From positions 1-48,779 of the forward strand of contig NZ_AJKS02000021.1 in assembly GCF_000265245.1 (NCBI RefSeq): a DNA stretch of 48,779 nucleotides, written 5' to 3'. The position numbers and the translations under genes were made by a program. Positions 8,459 to 17,279 of this stretch are shown piece after piece. Under the pieces are notes generated by a model. That model saw nothing but the letters and a program-made list of their open reading frames with translations, searched no databases and was not told where the DNA came from. Each line of letters opens with the position of its first letter. Positions within the stretch are counted from its first letter, which is position 1. The stretch is from Halomonas smyrnensis AAD6 (GTDB lineage Bacteria; Pseudomonadota; Gammaproteobacteria; Pseudomonadales; Halomonadaceae).

Positions 8459-10135
8459 ATGCCACAACCTCGCGCCCAGATCCGCCCCCGCCGCCGACCT
8501 CCCCTGCGTTTCCTGCCGTTGGGTGGCTGCGGTGAGATCGGCATGAACCTCAACCTCTATGGGTATGCAGAAAAGGAGCACGAGGAACGCTGGATCGCCG
8601 TGGACTGCGGCATGATGATCCGCCAGGACCTGCCGGACAGCCCGCTGCAGGTGCCCGATCTGTCCACCCTGGACACCCTGGGCATCGCGCCCGAGGCGCT
8701 GATCATCACCCATGGGCACGAGGACCATATCGGGGCCGCCGCCTGGCTGTGGCCGCAGTGGGGCTGCCCGATCCACGCCACGCCGCTGGCGGCGGGGCTG
8801 CTGCGCGCCAAGTTCGCCGAGCGCGGCCTGTCGCAGTCGGCGATCCACGTCATCGAGCCCGGCGAGGCGCTAAGCGTCGGCCCTTACAGCCTGCGCTACC
8901 TGCCCCTCACCCACTCGATTCCCGAGAGCTGCGCGCTGCTGATCACCGCGGGCTCGCATCGCGTGCTGCATACCGGTGACTGGAAGCTGGACCCCGAGCC
9001 GCTGATCGGCCCCGCCGTGGATGCCGAGCTCTATCGCGCCCTGGCGCCGGTCGATCTGGTCGTGGGCGACTCCACCAACGCCCCCCTCCCCGGCCACTCG
9101 CGCAGCGAGGGCGAGGTCGCCCAGGCCCTCACCCGCGCCATCGAAGGCTGTCGGGGACGCGTGGTGGTGAGCTGCTTCGCCAGCAACCTGGCCCGGGTGC
9201 TGGCCATCGGCCGCGCCGCCGAGCGCTGCGGCCGGCGCGTCGCGCTGATGGGGCGCTCCATGGAGCGCATGGTCGGCGTGGCCCGCGGCCTCGGCTATCT
9301 GGACGACATGCCGCCGCTGGTCCCGATCTCCGACATGGGCTATCTGCCGCCCGAGGAAGTGCTGGTGATCGCCACCGGCAGCCAGGGCGAGCCGCGGGCG
9401 GCGCTGTCACGACTGGCGCGGGGCCGTCATCCCCACGTCGAGCTGGAAGCCGGCGACAGCGTGATCTTCTCCTCCAAGGCGATTCCCGGCAACGAGCGCC
9501 TGATCGAGCGGCTCAAGCGCGGCCTGAGTCATCTCGGCGTGTCGCTGCTCGACGAGAGCAATCATGAAGAGCTGCACGCCTCCGGACACCCCGCCCAGGA
9601 CGAACTGACCACCTTCTACGGTTGGTCCCGCCCGCGCCATTTGCTGCCGGTACACGGCGAGCCTCGCCATCAGCAGGCCCATCAAAGCCTCGCGCAGTCG
9701 CTCGGCATCGAGGCGCCGATCATCCCGCGCAACGGCGACATGATTCGCCTCGACGCCGACGGCCTGCATCGGGAAGCCCGCCACGCCCAGACGCCGCGCA
9801 TCATTCATCAGGACGAAGTCGCTCGCCTGCCAGGCCTGGGCGGCGGCGAGGCGCGCCACGGACAGCTGCATCTGGCCCTCACGGTCATGGCGACCGAGCA
9901 AGGGTGGACGCGCATCGGGCGCCTGCTGCTGGATGTCAGCGAGGCCAGCCCGCTGGACGAGGATGCCTTCGTCGACTGGCTGGACGACTGTCTGGACGAC
10001 ATTCAGGTGGAGTCGCTGGCGGATCTTCGTCTCGCCCTGCGGCCCCGCATGCTCGCCTGGTTCGGCGATCACCTGCGCCGGATGCCGGAGATCCATCTGC
10101 AGATCCTCGCCGCCGAGGCCGAGACGTCGGGATAA
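8459..10135 (+). CDS. RNase J-type metallo-beta-lactamase/beta-CASP nuclease
   Basis: A 558-residue protein of the RNase J family, which degrades and matures RNA by endo- and 5'-exonuclease activity. The N-terminal LRFLPLGGCGEIGMNLNLY leads into the metallo-beta-lactamase motif HGHEDH. Later metal-binding parts follow: the LTHSIPES histidine, HTGDWKLD and GDSTNA. A beta-CASP insert, a SKAIPGNE block and a C-terminal histidine (LPVHGEPRH) complete the fold. RNase J is typical of Firmicutes, archaea and some proteobacteria, while gammaproteobacteria mostly rely on RNase E, so its role here is open. It ends next to the second copy of the modular repeat/terminator element. Confidence 0.88.
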   Translation: MPQPRAQIRPRRRPPLRFLPLGGCGEIGMNLNLYGYAEKEHEERWIAVDCGMMIRQDLPDSPLQVPDLSTLDTLGIAPEALIITHGHEDHIGAAAWLWPQWGCPIHATPLAAGLLRAKFAERGLSQSAIHVIEPGEALSVGPYSLRYLPLTHSIPESCALLITAGSHRVLHTGDWKLDPEPLIGPAVDAELYRALAPVDLVVGDSTNAPLPGHSRSEGEVAQALTRAIEGCRGRVVVSCFASNLARVLAIGRAAERCGRRVALMGRSMERMVGVARGLGYLDDMPPLVPISDMGYLPPEEVLVIATGSQGEPRAALSRLARGRHPHVELEAGDSVIFSSKAIPGNERLIERLKRGLSHLGVSLLDESNHEELHASGHPAQDELTTFYGWSRPRHLLPVHGEPRHQQAHQSLAQSLGIEAPIIPRNGDMIRLDADGLHREARHAQTPRIIHQDEVARLPGLGGGEARHGQLHLALTVMATEQGWTRIGRLLLDVSEASPLDEDAFVDWLDDCLDDIQVESLADLRLALRPRMLAWFGDHLRRMPEIHLQILAAEAETSG

Positions 10136-10141
10136 CGCCTT

Positions 10142-10250
10142 AAGCTGCCAGCCTGAAACCGCCCGAAGCAAAAGAAAACCCCGAAGGTGGAAGCCTTCGG
10201 GGTTTTCTTGTAGCTCGGCGCTTTTAGCTCGGCGCTTTTGGCTCGCCGCA
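10142..10250. repeat. Second copy of the modular repeat/terminator element
   Basis: One AAGCTGC unit (10142-10148) is followed by the conserved block CAGCCTGAAACCGCCCGAAG plus about ten more bases. Then come the terminator hairpin and about three degenerate 14-bp units (TTGTAGCTCGGCGC, TTTTAGCTCGGCGC, TTTTGGCTCGCCGC). Block order matches 4360-4611. As there, it sits between two convergent genes and reaches the stop codon of the right-hand one. Confidence 0.9.
10175..10206. terminator. Bidirectional terminator between the RNase J-type and H-NS-like genes
   Basis: A perfect 13-bp stem (10175-10187 with 10194-10206) begins with AAAA and ends with TTTT, giving a U-tract on both strands. It serves both convergent genes. 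Confidence 0.9.
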
Positions 10251-10544
10251 TCACGCCTTGTCGGCGGCCTTCTTCGGCGGACGACCGCGCTTGCGCTGGG
10301 GCTGCTCGGGCACCAGATCCTCGACGGAAAGCCCCGCCTCGTTGATCTGTTCGCGAATCTCGGCGAGCTTGCGAGCCTTGTCAGCTTCCTCTTCCTGGCG
10401 CTGACGCTCCTCGTCATTCTTCTGCTCGATGACTTCGCCGATGACCTCGGCCAGCTTGTGCAGTTGCTCCATGCTGAGCTGACGAGCCGCCGCACGGGCC
10501 ACGTTCTTGTTGCGAGCGATACGCTCCAGGGTTTGCTCGGACAT
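10251..10544 (-). CDS. Short H-NS-like nucleoid protein with an AT-hook-like tail
   Basis: A 97-residue, highly charged protein. Its N-terminal helix block (RNKNVARAAARQLSMEQLHKL) and the coiled-coil region (about residues 30-75, rich in Glu, Lys, Gln) resemble the oligomerisation part of H-NS family proteins. The segment AGLSVEDLV resembles the end of that region. The usual H-NS DNA-binding domain (an aromatic/basic 'W.GRGR.P' motif) is missing. Instead the protein ends PQRKRGRPPKKAADKA, a Gly-Arg-Pro core flanked by basic residues as in AT-hooks. The ATG at 10544 follows GGAGGGGG, and a good promoter lies upstream. A role in binding AT-rich DNA is inferred; the family assignment is tentative. 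Confidence 0.65.
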   Translation of the reverse strand: MSEQTLERIARNKNVARAAARQLSMEQLHKLAEVIGEVIEQKNDEERQRQEEEADKARKLAEIREQINEAGLSVEDLVPEQPQRKRGRPPKKAADKA

Positions 10545-10599
10545 TGCCCCCTCCAGGACGCTGATTGATGGTCGATTACAGTCAACCGATAACGATAAA

Positions 10600-10627
10600 A
10601 GTATATGCTCTACGGCACGGTTGGCAA
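10600..10627 (-). promoter_or_regulatory. Promoter of the H-NS-like gene
   Basis: On the minus strand, TTGCCA (complement of 10622-10627) and TATACT (complement of 10600-10605) are 16 bp apart, giving a start about 50 bp before the ATG. Both boxes are close to the sigma-70 consensus. Confidence 0.65.
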
Positions 10628-10752
10628 GCAATGTTGGCAAGAAAAGCCCACCGGAAATATCGGGCATAGCGCGAAGAAAGAAAGAGGTATCGCGACAGCG
10701 AGGAGAGGATTGCTCTGGAAAAGTCGTACGAATGACTCGGGAAGGAAGTACG

Positions 10753-10783
10753 GCCGGGAGACCGATAATGCCTGACTCCCGGC
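10753..10783 (-). terminator. Possible terminator of the Moco operon
   Basis: An 8-bp GC-rich inverted repeat (10753-10760 with 10776-10783) with a 15-base loop lies 15 bp past the moaA stop. It has no clear T-tract and may only mark a weak stop. The rest of 10545-10797, apart from the H-NS-like promoter, shows nothing I recognise. Confidence 0.35.
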
Positions 10784-10797
10784 TCGGGCGAGCGTCG

Positions 10798-11790
10798 TTA
10801 GCCGCCGGTCATGTTCATGAAGCGCACCACCTGCACATCGCCATCGGTGGTGAAGTGGTGCCGCTCGGGTTTGAGCGGCATGGCCTTGATGATCGCCGCC
10901 TTGAGTGCCTCGATATCGCCGGGGTGGCGGCGCATCACGGCGCGCAGGTCCACCGAGTGCTCGTTGCCCAGACACAGCAGCAGCCGGCCCTCCGCCGTGA
11001 CGCGAACCCGATTGCAGCTGGAGCAGAAGTTGTGGCTGTGCGGCGAAATGAAACCGACCCGGGTATCGCTGTCCGGCATGCGGAAATAGCGCGACGGCCC
11101 GAGCGTCGACTCGGTGGTCGGCAGCAGGGTGTGACGCGTCTCGACCAGCGCCTGCACTTCGTCGCTGGAACAGAAGGTTTCCTCGCGCCCATGATCGGAG
11201 ACCTCGCCCAGCGGCATCTCCTCGATGAAGCTGATGTCGAGTCCCTCGCGGCGGGCGAAGTCGACCAGATCGATGACCTCGTCGTCGTTGCGCCCCTTGA
11301 GGATTACGGCGTTGAGCTTGATGCGCTCGAAACCGGCCGCCTTGGCGGCGCGAATGCCATCGATCACCCGCTGCAGATCACCGGTGCGCGTCAGCCGCCG
11401 GAAGCGCTCCGGGTCCAACGAATCGATGCTGATATTGAGCCGCTGGAGACCGCCCTCGTGCAGGCGCTCGGCATACCGGGGCAGACTGGCACCGTTGGTG
11501 GTCATGGCGAAGTCCTTGAGCCCCGGCAAAGCGCCGATGTCATCCACCAGACGATCGATGTCGCGGCGCACCAGCGGCTCGCCGCCGGTCAGACGCACCT
11601 TCTCCACCCCGAGTTCGGTAAAGGCGCGGGCCACCAGCGCCAGCTCCTCCAGGGTCAGCACCTGGGCACGAGGCAGAAAGGTCATCTCCTCGCTCATGCA
11701 GTAGACGCAGCGAAAATCGCAGCGATCGGTCACCGAGATACGCACGTAGCGCACCCGCCTGCCGAAGTCGTCGATGAGCTCGTCGGTCAT
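10798..11790 (-). CDS. moaA: GTP 3',8-cyclase MoaA (radical SAM)
   Basis: A 330-residue radical SAM enzyme that makes 3',8-cyclo-7,8-dihydro-GTP, the first step of molybdenum cofactor synthesis. The N-terminal cluster motif is CDFRCVYC (Cys24, 28, 31), followed by the SAM-binding TGGEPLVR. The C-terminal second Fe-S site is in [19 protein letters not shown]. The protein ends in Gly-Gly, as MoaA proteins do. GGAGGTG precedes the ATG at 11790, which overlaps the moaE stop (ATGA), so the two are translationally coupled. It is the last gene of the six-gene Moco operon. Confidence 0.95.
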   Translation of the reverse strand: MTDELIDDFGRRVRYVRISVTDRCDFRCVYCMSEEMTFLPRAQVLTLEELALVARAFTELGVEKVRLTGGEPLVRRDIDRLVDDIGALPGLKDFAMTTNGASLPRYAERLHEGGLQRLNISIDSLDPERFRRLTRTGDLQRVIDGIRAAKAAGFERIKLNAVILKGRNDDEVIDLVDFARREGLDISFIEEMPLGEVSDHGREETFCSSDEVQALVETRHTLLPTTESTLGPSRYFRMPDSDTRVGFISPHSHNFCSSCNRVRVTAEGRLLLCLGNEHSVDLRAVMRRHPGDIEALKAAIIKAMPLKPERHHFTTDGDVQVVRFMNMTGG

Positions 11791-12248
11791 GATGACACCT
11801 CCCAGCGCTCGGCATCGCGATGATCGGTCTGGCGCTCGGCCACCCAATAATCACCGCTGGCCGTGTGCTCCTTCTTCCAGAAGGGAGCACGGGTCTTAAG
11901 ATAATCCATGATGAAGTCGCAGGCCTCGAAGGCGGCTCGCCGATGGGCACTGGCGACCACCACCAGCACGATGGGGTCGCCCGGCGCAAGCCGGCCGATA
12001 CGATGAATCACCCGCACCCCCTGCAGGGGCCAGCGGGACTCGGCCTCATCGACGATGGCCTCGAGAGCGGCCTCGGTCATGCCCGGGTAGTGTTCCAGGC
12101 TGAGCGCCTGCACCTCGGGACGTTCATTGAAGTCTCGCACCAGGCCGGTAAACCCGACCACGGCGCCGATATCGGTGCGCGCTTCGATCAACCGGCGCTG
12201 TTCCTCGCCGGCGTCGAAGGCCTGTTGTTGTACTCGCACACGTGACAT
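11787..12248 (-). CDS. moaE: Molybdopterin synthase catalytic subunit MoaE
   Basis: A 153-residue large subunit of molybdopterin synthase, which inserts sulfur carried by MoaD thiocarboxylate into cyclic pyranopterin monophosphate. Family motifs are present: [37 protein letters not shown] and the catalytic-lysine region [10 protein letters not shown]. It follows the MoaC-MoaD fusion after two bases and overlaps moaA by four. Its partner MoaD is here the C-terminal half of the upstream fusion protein, so synthase assembly would have to take place on a tethered MoaD unless the fusion is processed. Confidence 0.95.
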   Translation of the reverse strand: MSRVRVQQQAFDAGEEQRRLIEARTDIGAVVGFTGLVRDFNERPEVQALSLEHYPGMTEAALEAIVDEAESRWPLQGVRVIHRIGRLAPGDPIVLVVVASAHRRAAFEACDFIMDYLKTRAPFWKKEHTASGDYWVAERQTDHRDAERWEVSS

Positions 12249-12250
12249 GG

Positions 12251-13060
12251 TCAGCCTCCGGTGACCGGGGGGAAGAAGGCCACCTCGTCCTCGGCGGTCA
12301 GCGGCGTGGCATTTCCCGCCATCACCTGATTGACCGCGCACAGCACGCGCCCCTCGTCGAGGCCGGCGAAGCGCGGGTCCGAGGCCTTGAGGGCGGCCTT
12401 GAGCCCGCCCACGTCGGCCCGCTCGAGGGCATTGAAGGGCAACGACACCTCGCCGACCCCGAGGCGCTCGCGAAGCTCGGCGAGGCATTTCACCAGGATG
12501 CAGGGCTCGCCGGCGGCACACCGCGCCCCGAGCGAGACCTCGCCGGCCTCGCCCTCGCCGGTGACGATCGGCGCCTCGGCGACCTCGCCTTCCCGAGCGT
12601 AGTCCCCGGACTTGCCGCCGGTCTTGGTCTCGAGGCGGATCTCGCCGATCTCCATCGCCTTGTCCACCGCCTTGCACATGTCATAGAGCGTGAGGCAGGC
12701 CACGGACACGGCGGTCAGCGCTTCCATCTCGACGCCGGTGCGGCCGTTGAGCCGGCAGGTGGCGGAGACGCGCACGCTGGCACTGGCCTCGTCGAGCTCG
12801 AAGTCCACGCTGACCTTGGACAGCGCCAGCGAATGGCACAGCGGAATCAGCTCGTGAGTGCGCTTGGCGGCCTGGATGCCGGCGATGCGGGCCGTGGCCA
12901 GCACGTCGCCCTTGGGCAGCTCGCCATCGGCGAGCAGCGCCAGGGTCTCGGGGCGCATGCGAATGGCCCCGGAAGCACGCGCCTCACGGCGGCTCTCGGC
13001 CTTGTCGCCGACGTCGACCATGTGGGCTTCGCCGCGGGCATTGAGGTGGGTCAGGCTCAT
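12251..13060 (-). CDS. moaCD: MoaC-MoaD fusion protein (cyclic pyranopterin monophosphate synthase plus sulfur carrier)
   Basis: A single 269-residue frame. Residues 1-156 are MoaC, which turns the MoaA product into cyclic pyranopterin monophosphate; Lys50, His76, Glu111, Glu113, Asp127, Lys130 and Lys150 align with its active site. Residues 157-186 are a Glu/Gly-rich linker. Residues 187-269 are Moa[15 protein letters not shown] matches its first strand and helix, VNQ and [12 protein letters not shown] its end, including the Gly-Gly tail that carries the thiocarboxylate. The linker has no Met, GTG or TTG codon with a ribosome site; the only near option, GTG at residue 190, would cut into the first strand. 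These are normally separate proteins. A base-calling error removing a stop cannot be excluded. Confidence 0.85.
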   Translation of the reverse strand: MSLTHLNARGEAHMVDVGDKAESRREARASGAIRMRPETLALLADGELPKGDVLATARIAGIQAAKRTHELIPLCHSLALSKVSVDFELDEASASVRVSATCRLNGRTGVEMEALTAVSVACLTLYDMCKAVDKAMEIGEIRLETKTGGKSGDYAREGEVAEAPIVTGEGEAGEVSLGARCAAGEPCILVKCLAELRERLGVGEVSLPFNALERADVGGLKAALKASDPRFAGLDEGRVLCAVNQVMAGNATPLTAEDEVAFFPPVTGG

Positions 13061-13070
13061 GGAAGGCGCC

Positions 13071-14333
13071 TCATGACAGTCGAAAAAGGGGTTGGATGGC
13101 CACCGCCTCACCGGGTTCGACAACGGCACGCGCCGCATCGATCTCGATCAGGCAGTCGGCAGCCACCATGGAAGACAGGATACCGGAGCCCTGGGCCCCG
13201 GTGGGCCGCACCCACAGCCGTCCCTCGTCGTCGCTGCGACAGGTGGCGCGCAGGAAATCGGTGCGCCCGACGCGGCCCTTGAGCGACGTCTCGGCCAGGG
13301 CCGTGTGGCGCCGCGGGGCGAGATCGTCACGCCCCTGGAGTCGCCGCAGCAGCGGGGCCACGAACTGCAGGAAGGTCACCATCGCCGCCACCGGATTGCC
13401 GGGCAGGCCGATGAAGGGCACCTCCCGCTCGCCGAGCGTGCCGCAGGCGAGCGGTCGCCCGGGGCGAATGGCCAGCCGCCAGAAGGCCAGCCGGCCGACG
13501 TCCTCCAGCGCCTGGCGGGTGAAGTCGGCCTGCCCCGCCGACACGCCGCCGCTGGTCAGGACCAGATCGGCACCGCGGGCGGCACCGCCGAGCGCCTCGA
13601 CCAGCGCCTCATGGTCATCGCCGAGGATGCCGAGATCGATCACCTCGGCGCCGTGCTCGGCCAGCAGGCCGGCCAGCGAGAAACGGTTGGCATCATAGAT
13701 GCCGGCCGACGGCAGCGCCTCGCCCGGGGCGGTGACCTCGTCGCCGGTGGAGAAGATCGCCACCCGGGGCCGACGATGCACGGCGGCCTCGGCGAGGCCC
13801 AGCGAGGCCAGCAGGCCCAGCTCGGCCGCCCCCAGCCGGGTCCCGGCGGCCAGCGCCGGCTGACCGCGGGCGATGTCCTCGCCGGCCTGGCGCACGTTCT
13901 GGCCGCGGCACACGGTCTCCGGCCGCTCCACCGCGACGTCGTCATCGGTGACGCTCAGCTGCTCGCCCATGATCACGGTATCGGCGCCCGGCGGCAACGG
14001 GGCCCCGGTGGTGATCGTCACGCACTCGCCGGCGGCCAGCGGCGCCTCGCGGCGATGCCCGGCCAGCACGGCACCGACCCGGCGCCAGCGAGCGGGACGC
14101 TCGCCATCCGCCTCGTCATCGCCCCATGCCAGCGCGATGCCGTCCATGGCGGCATTGGTGTTCTGCGGCACGTCGATGGGCGAGCGCAGCGCCTCGGCCA
14201 GCACCCGGCCCTGCAGCGCGGACAGCGCCACCCGCTCGGCGGGCAGCGGCCCCGCCACCAGCGCCATCAAGGCCTCACGGGCCTCGTCCGGCGACAGCGT
14301 GCGCTCGCCGAGATCGAAGCAGGACAGCGTCAT
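13071..14333 (-). CDS. moeA: Molybdopterin molybdenumtransferase MoeA
   Basis: A 420-residue enzyme that inserts molybdate into adenylylated molybdopterin. Recognisable parts are the N-terminal [25 protein letters not shown], the [17 protein letters not shown] motif, the central MogA-like domain ([22 protein letters not shown], in two parts) and [12 protein letters not shown]. The C-terminal domain holds [16 protein letters not shown]. The start codon overlaps the mobB stop (ATGA), and moaCD follows ten bases after its end. No mog or moaB adenylyltransferase is in this operon, so that step is encoded elsewhere. Confidence 0.95.
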   Translation of the reverse strand: MTLSCFDLGERTLSPDEAREALMALVAGPLPAERVALSALQGRVLAEALRSPIDVPQNTNAAMDGIALAWGDDEADGERPARWRRVGAVLAGHRREAPLAAGECVTITTGAPLPPGADTVIMGEQLSVTDDDVAVERPETVCRGQNVRQAGEDIARGQPALAAGTRLGAAELGLLASLGLAEAAVHRRPRVAIFSTGDEVTAPGEALPSAGIYDANRFSLAGLLAEHGAEVIDLGILGDDHEALVEALGGAARGADLVLTSGGVSAGQADFTRQALEDVGRLAFWRLAIRPGRPLACGTLGEREVPFIGLPGNPVAAMVTFLQFVAPLLRRLQGRDDLAPRRHTALAETSLKGRVGRTDFLRATCRSDDEGRLWVRPTGAQGSGILSSMVAADCLIEIDAARAVVEPGEAVAIQPLFRLS

Positions 14334-14917
14334 GACGCCGCGTCCTCGCCCCGAGGGCGACGCCGGTCAGGCCAGCGTGACGGCCAGGCGGCGATCCAGT
14401 CGGCGAGGCGTTCGGGATCGTTCAGGTCGAGCCGCTCAACGTCGTCGGGCAGATCAGGCTCGCCGTCGCTGGCCACCGCCACGATCCAGGCGTCCTCGGC
14501 CGCGCGCAGCGGCTTGCCCACCGACTCGCGGTAGAGCTCGAGCTTGGGCAGCGGCCAGGCCTTGAAGCCCTCGACCAGCACCAGGTCCGGCCGCTGAGGG
14601 CGCACCATCTCGATCAGCTCGGCGAGATCGGCCTCCTCGCGATCGGGGGTCTCCATCATCAGCGCGACCCGGGCCCGGGACGCCACCAGGATCGGCTCGG
14701 CGCCGGCCTGACGCAGGCGATGGCTGTCCTTGCCCGGCTGATCGACGTCGAAGGCGTGATGGGCATGCTTGATCACCGCCACCCGCAGGCCGCGCTCGCG
14801 CAGCGCCGGCAGCAGGCGCTCCAGCAGCGTCGTCTTGCCGGTGCCGCTCCAGGCGGCGATGCCCAGCAGCGGCAGGTCATCCTCCAGCGGCACGGAGCCG
14901 ACGGGTGTGTCGCTCAT
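14330..14917 (-). CDS. mobB: Molybdopterin-guanine dinucleotide adapter protein MobB
   Basis: A 195-residue GTP-binding P-loop protein that assists MobA in attaching GMP to Mo-molybdopterin. The P-loop is AAWSGTGKTTLLERLLPAL near the N-terminus (Gly-Thr-Gly-Lys-Thr at 25-29). The conserved VAVIKHAHHAFDVDQPGKDS and LVLVEGFK motifs follow. It overlaps mobA upstream and moeA downstream by four bases each, indicating tight translational coupling. The C-terminus is Arg/Pro rich and probably disordered. Confidence 0.94.
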   Translation of the reverse strand: MSDTPVGSVPLEDDLPLLGIAAWSGTGKTTLLERLLPALRERGLRVAVIKHAHHAFDVDQPGKDSHRLRQAGAEPILVASRARVALMMETPDREEADLAELIEMVRPQRPDLVLVEGFKAWPLPKLELYRESVGKPLRAAEDAWIVAVASDGEPDLPDDVERLDLNDPERLADWIAAWPSRWPDRRRPRGEDAAS

Positions 14918-15537
14918 GGGCGCAGTGTCTCCCGGCGACGCCCTTCCAGGCGCCGCGTGTCATCCAGGGTATTGAGATTGACGAAGGCCTCGGCGCGATC
15001 CGACATGTCCACCGCGCACCAGGCATGGCGCGCGATCCAGCGGTCGACCTTGCGCTCGCCGGCGGCCAGCGCCTGACCCAGGTCGTCGGCCAGCGAGCGG
15101 CGCAGCAGCATCACCACCGGCTGCAGGCGCTCGCCGTCGTGGGCCACCGCGATATCGGCGTCGCCTCGGCCCGCGACGAGCCGCGCCACCAGGTCGTCCG
15201 GCAGCGCCGGGCAATCGCAGGGCACCACCACCACCCAGTCGCTGGCCGCCGCGCGCAGGCCGCTGTAGAGGCCCATCAGCGGGCCCATGTAGCCCGCCTC
15301 GGCGTCGGCGATGACCCGATCGGCCCACTCGGCGTAGGCCTCGGGATGCCGGTTGGCGCTGATCAACAGCTCCGCCACCCGCCCGACCAGCGGGGCGATG
15401 GCATGGCTCACCAGGGGACGGCCGTCGAAGGGCGCGAGCCCCTTGTCGCATCCGCCCATGCGGCGGCCCTGGCCGCCGGCCAGCACCAGTCCAGTGAGGG
15501 CATCACGCTCTATCACGACCCGGCTCCCGCGAGGCAT
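14914..15537 (-). CDS. mobA: Molybdenum cofactor guanylyltransferase MobA
   Basis: A 207-residue nucleotidyltransferase that joins GMP from GTP to Mo-molybdopterin, forming the bis-MGD precursor used by DMSO-reductase-type enzymes. The signature LVLAGGQGRRMGGCDKGLAP lies near the N-terminus, with the metal-binding PCDCPAL further on. The ATG at 15537 puts this signature at a usual distance from the start, but ribosome sites are weak and an ATG at 15582 (15 more residues) is possible. It is the first gene of the operon; the 195 bp to the divergent XRE-cupin gene must hold its promoter, which I could not pin down. Confidence 0.92.
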   Translation of the reverse strand: MPRGSRVVIERDALTGLVLAGGQGRRMGGCDKGLAPFDGRPLVSHAIAPLVGRVAELLISANRHPEAYAEWADRVIADAEAGYMGPLMGLYSGLRAAASDWVVVVPCDCPALPDDLVARLVAGRGDADIAVAHDGERLQPVVMLLRRSLADDLGQALAAGERKVDRWIARHAWCAVDMSDRAEAFVNLNTLDDTRRLEGRRRETLRP

Positions 15538-15732
15538 TCGGTAGTGCGTCCCATGATGCCTCAGCGCCACGATGGGTGCCATGTCCACAGAGGCAGCGCC
15601 CTGTCCGAGACCGACCTTTGACGCCGCGCCTTATCGTCGCCGCCGGGAGACGGTATCATCCGTCCATAATTCTGCACGACAGATGCTTCGCCGACCGACA
15701 GAGGACCGCCACCCGCACGCGGACAAACGACG

Positions 15733-16317
15733 ATGGAAGACGGTTTCAATGTAGGCGCACGGCTGCGCCAGCTACGCAAGGAAAAGGGGCTCTCCCAGCG
15801 CGAGCTCGCCAAGCGCGCCAAGGTGACCAACAGCAGCATCTCGCTGATCGAACAGAACAGCGTCAGCCCGTCGGTGAGCTCGCTGAAGAAGATCCTCGAC
15901 GCCCTGCCGGTGTCGATCAGCACCTTCTTCGCCGGCGAGGAGGCCAGCCACCCCCGGCCCTTCTACAAGGCCAGTGAGCTCACCGAGATCGGCGATGGCC
16001 TGCTGTCCTGGCGACTGGTGGCGGCGCGCCGCCCGGATCGGCGCATGTCGATCCTGCACGAGCGCTACCCGCCCGGCGCCGACAGCGGCGAGGACATGCT
16101 GGAACACGACGGCGAGGAAGGCGGCGTGGTGATCTCGGGTCAGATCGAGATCACCGTCAACGGCGAGGTGGAGGTGCTGTCACAGGGCGATGGCTACTAC
16201 TTCGACTCGCGCCTGCCCCACCGCTTTCGCAATGTCGGCGACGAGGAGTGCGTGATCGTCAGCGCCAACACCCCGCCGTCGTTCTCCGACGGCGGGGAAG
16301 AGCTGCATCACGGCTGA
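15733..16317 (+). CDS. XRE-cupin transcriptional regulator (PuuR type)
   Basis: A 194-residue DNA-binding regulator. Residues 8-62 form a Cro/CI-type helix-turn-helix (LRQLRKEKGLSQRELAKRAK, then SISLIEQNSVSPSVSSLKKI). Residues 110-185 form a cupin barrel (HDGEEGGVVISGQIEITVNG, GDGYYFDSRLPHRFRN), a likely small-ligand sensor. This architecture is shared with PuuR, the putrescine repressor, and many amine or amino-acid catabolism regulators. It diverges from mobA and converges on mmsB, only six bases away. The ligand and targets cannot be read from the sequence. Confidence 0.85.
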   Translation: MEDGFNVGARLRQLRKEKGLSQRELAKRAKVTNSSISLIEQNSVSPSVSSLKKILDALPVSISTFFAGEEASHPRPFYKASELTEIGDGLLSWRLVAARRPDRRMSILHERYPPGADSGEDMLEHDGEEGGVVISGQIEITVNGEVEVLSQGDGYYFDSRLPHRFRNVGDEECVIVSANTPPSFSDGGEELHHG

Positions 16318-16323
16318 TCGCGC

Positions 16324-17220
16324 TCACTCACCGGCGCGATAGAGCCACTGGATGCTGGAGAAATCGCGCTGGCCGCTGCCCTGGGCGCTGTGCAGCGCGA
16401 ACAGGTTACGCGCCTGGGAGCCCATGGGCACGCTGGCCCGGGCCTTGAGCGCCAGCTCCCAGGCCAGGCCCAGGTCCTTGGCCATCAGGTCGGTCAGAAA
16501 GCCGCCCTGATAGTCGCGCGACGCCGCCGAGCCCTCCATCACCCCCGGCCAAGGGTTGTAGACGTTGAGCGCCCAGTTGCCGCCGCTGCTCTGCTTCATG
16601 ATCTCGGACAGCACCGCCGGGTCGAGCCCGTTCTTCACCCCCAGCGCCAGCGCCTCGGCGGTGCCGCTCATCAGGATGCCGAGCAGCATGTTGTTGCAGA
16701 TCTTGGCGACCTGCCCCGCCCCGACGTCCCCGGCGTGGAAGATGTTCTTGCCCATGGCCTCGAGCACCGGCCGGGCCTTCTCGAAGCCTGACTCGCTGCC
16801 GCCGACGATGAAGGTCAGCGTGCCGGCCTTGGCCCCGCCGATCCCCCCGGAGACCGGCGCGTCCAGATAGCTCAGCCCCCGCTCGGCCGCCGCTGCGCCG
16901 ACCCGGCACGCATCGTCCGGCGAGATGGTCGAGGCATCGATCACCAGCGGCTTGTGCGTCAGCGCATCGAGCAACCCGGGCGCCCCATCGCGGCCCAGAT
17001 AAAGGCCGAGCACGTGGGCCCCGGCCGGCAGCATGGAAATGACCACCTCGGCGTCGCGACAGGCCGCCTCGGCACTGTCGGCGCGCCGGGCGCCCTGCCC
17101 CTCGAGCTCCGCCATGGCGGCCTCGACCAGGTCGAAGACGCAGACGTCGTGGCCCGCACTCAGCAGGTTGGCGGCCATCGGCGAACCCATGTTGCCGAGT
17201 CCGATAAAGGCGATGTTCAT
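16324..17220 (-). CDS. mmsB: 3-hydroxyisobutyrate dehydrogenase MmsB
   Basis: A 298-residue NAD-dependent enzyme that oxidises 3-hydroxyisobutyrate to methylmalonate semialdehyde in valine catabolism. The Rossmann motif is IGLGNMGSPMAANLLSAGHD at the N-terminus. The substrate-binding DAPVSGGIGGAKAGTLTFIV and the catalytic-lysine region VGAGQVAKICNNML are intact. AAGGAG precedes the ATG. It lies downstream of the hydrolase that makes its substrate, in the same direction, 59 bp apart. The next enzyme, MmsA, is not in the window. Confidence 0.93.
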   Translation of the reverse strand: MNIAFIGLGNMGSPMAANLLSAGHDVCVFDLVEAAMAELEGQGARRADSAEAACRDAEVVISMLPAGAHVLGLYLGRDGAPGLLDALTHKPLVIDASTISPDDACRVGAAAAERGLSYLDAPVSGGIGGAKAGTLTFIVGGSESGFEKARPVLEAMGKNIFHAGDVGAGQVAKICNNMLLGILMSGTAEALALGVKNGLDPAVLSEIMKQSSGGNWALNVYNPWPGVMEGSAASRDYQGGFLTDLMAKDLGLAWELALKARASVPMGSQARNLFALHSAQGSGQRDFSSIQWLYRAGE

Positions 17221-17279
17221 GGCGTGGCTCCTTGTCTTGTTGTATTGGCAAACCCTGAAAAATCACGGCCCGGAGGCCG

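Noticed and set aside
12485..12600. Separate moaD start inside the MoaC-MoaD linker
   Set aside because: There is no Met in the linker, and the only nearby GTG (residue 190) would remove part of the first MoaD strand and has no ribosome site.
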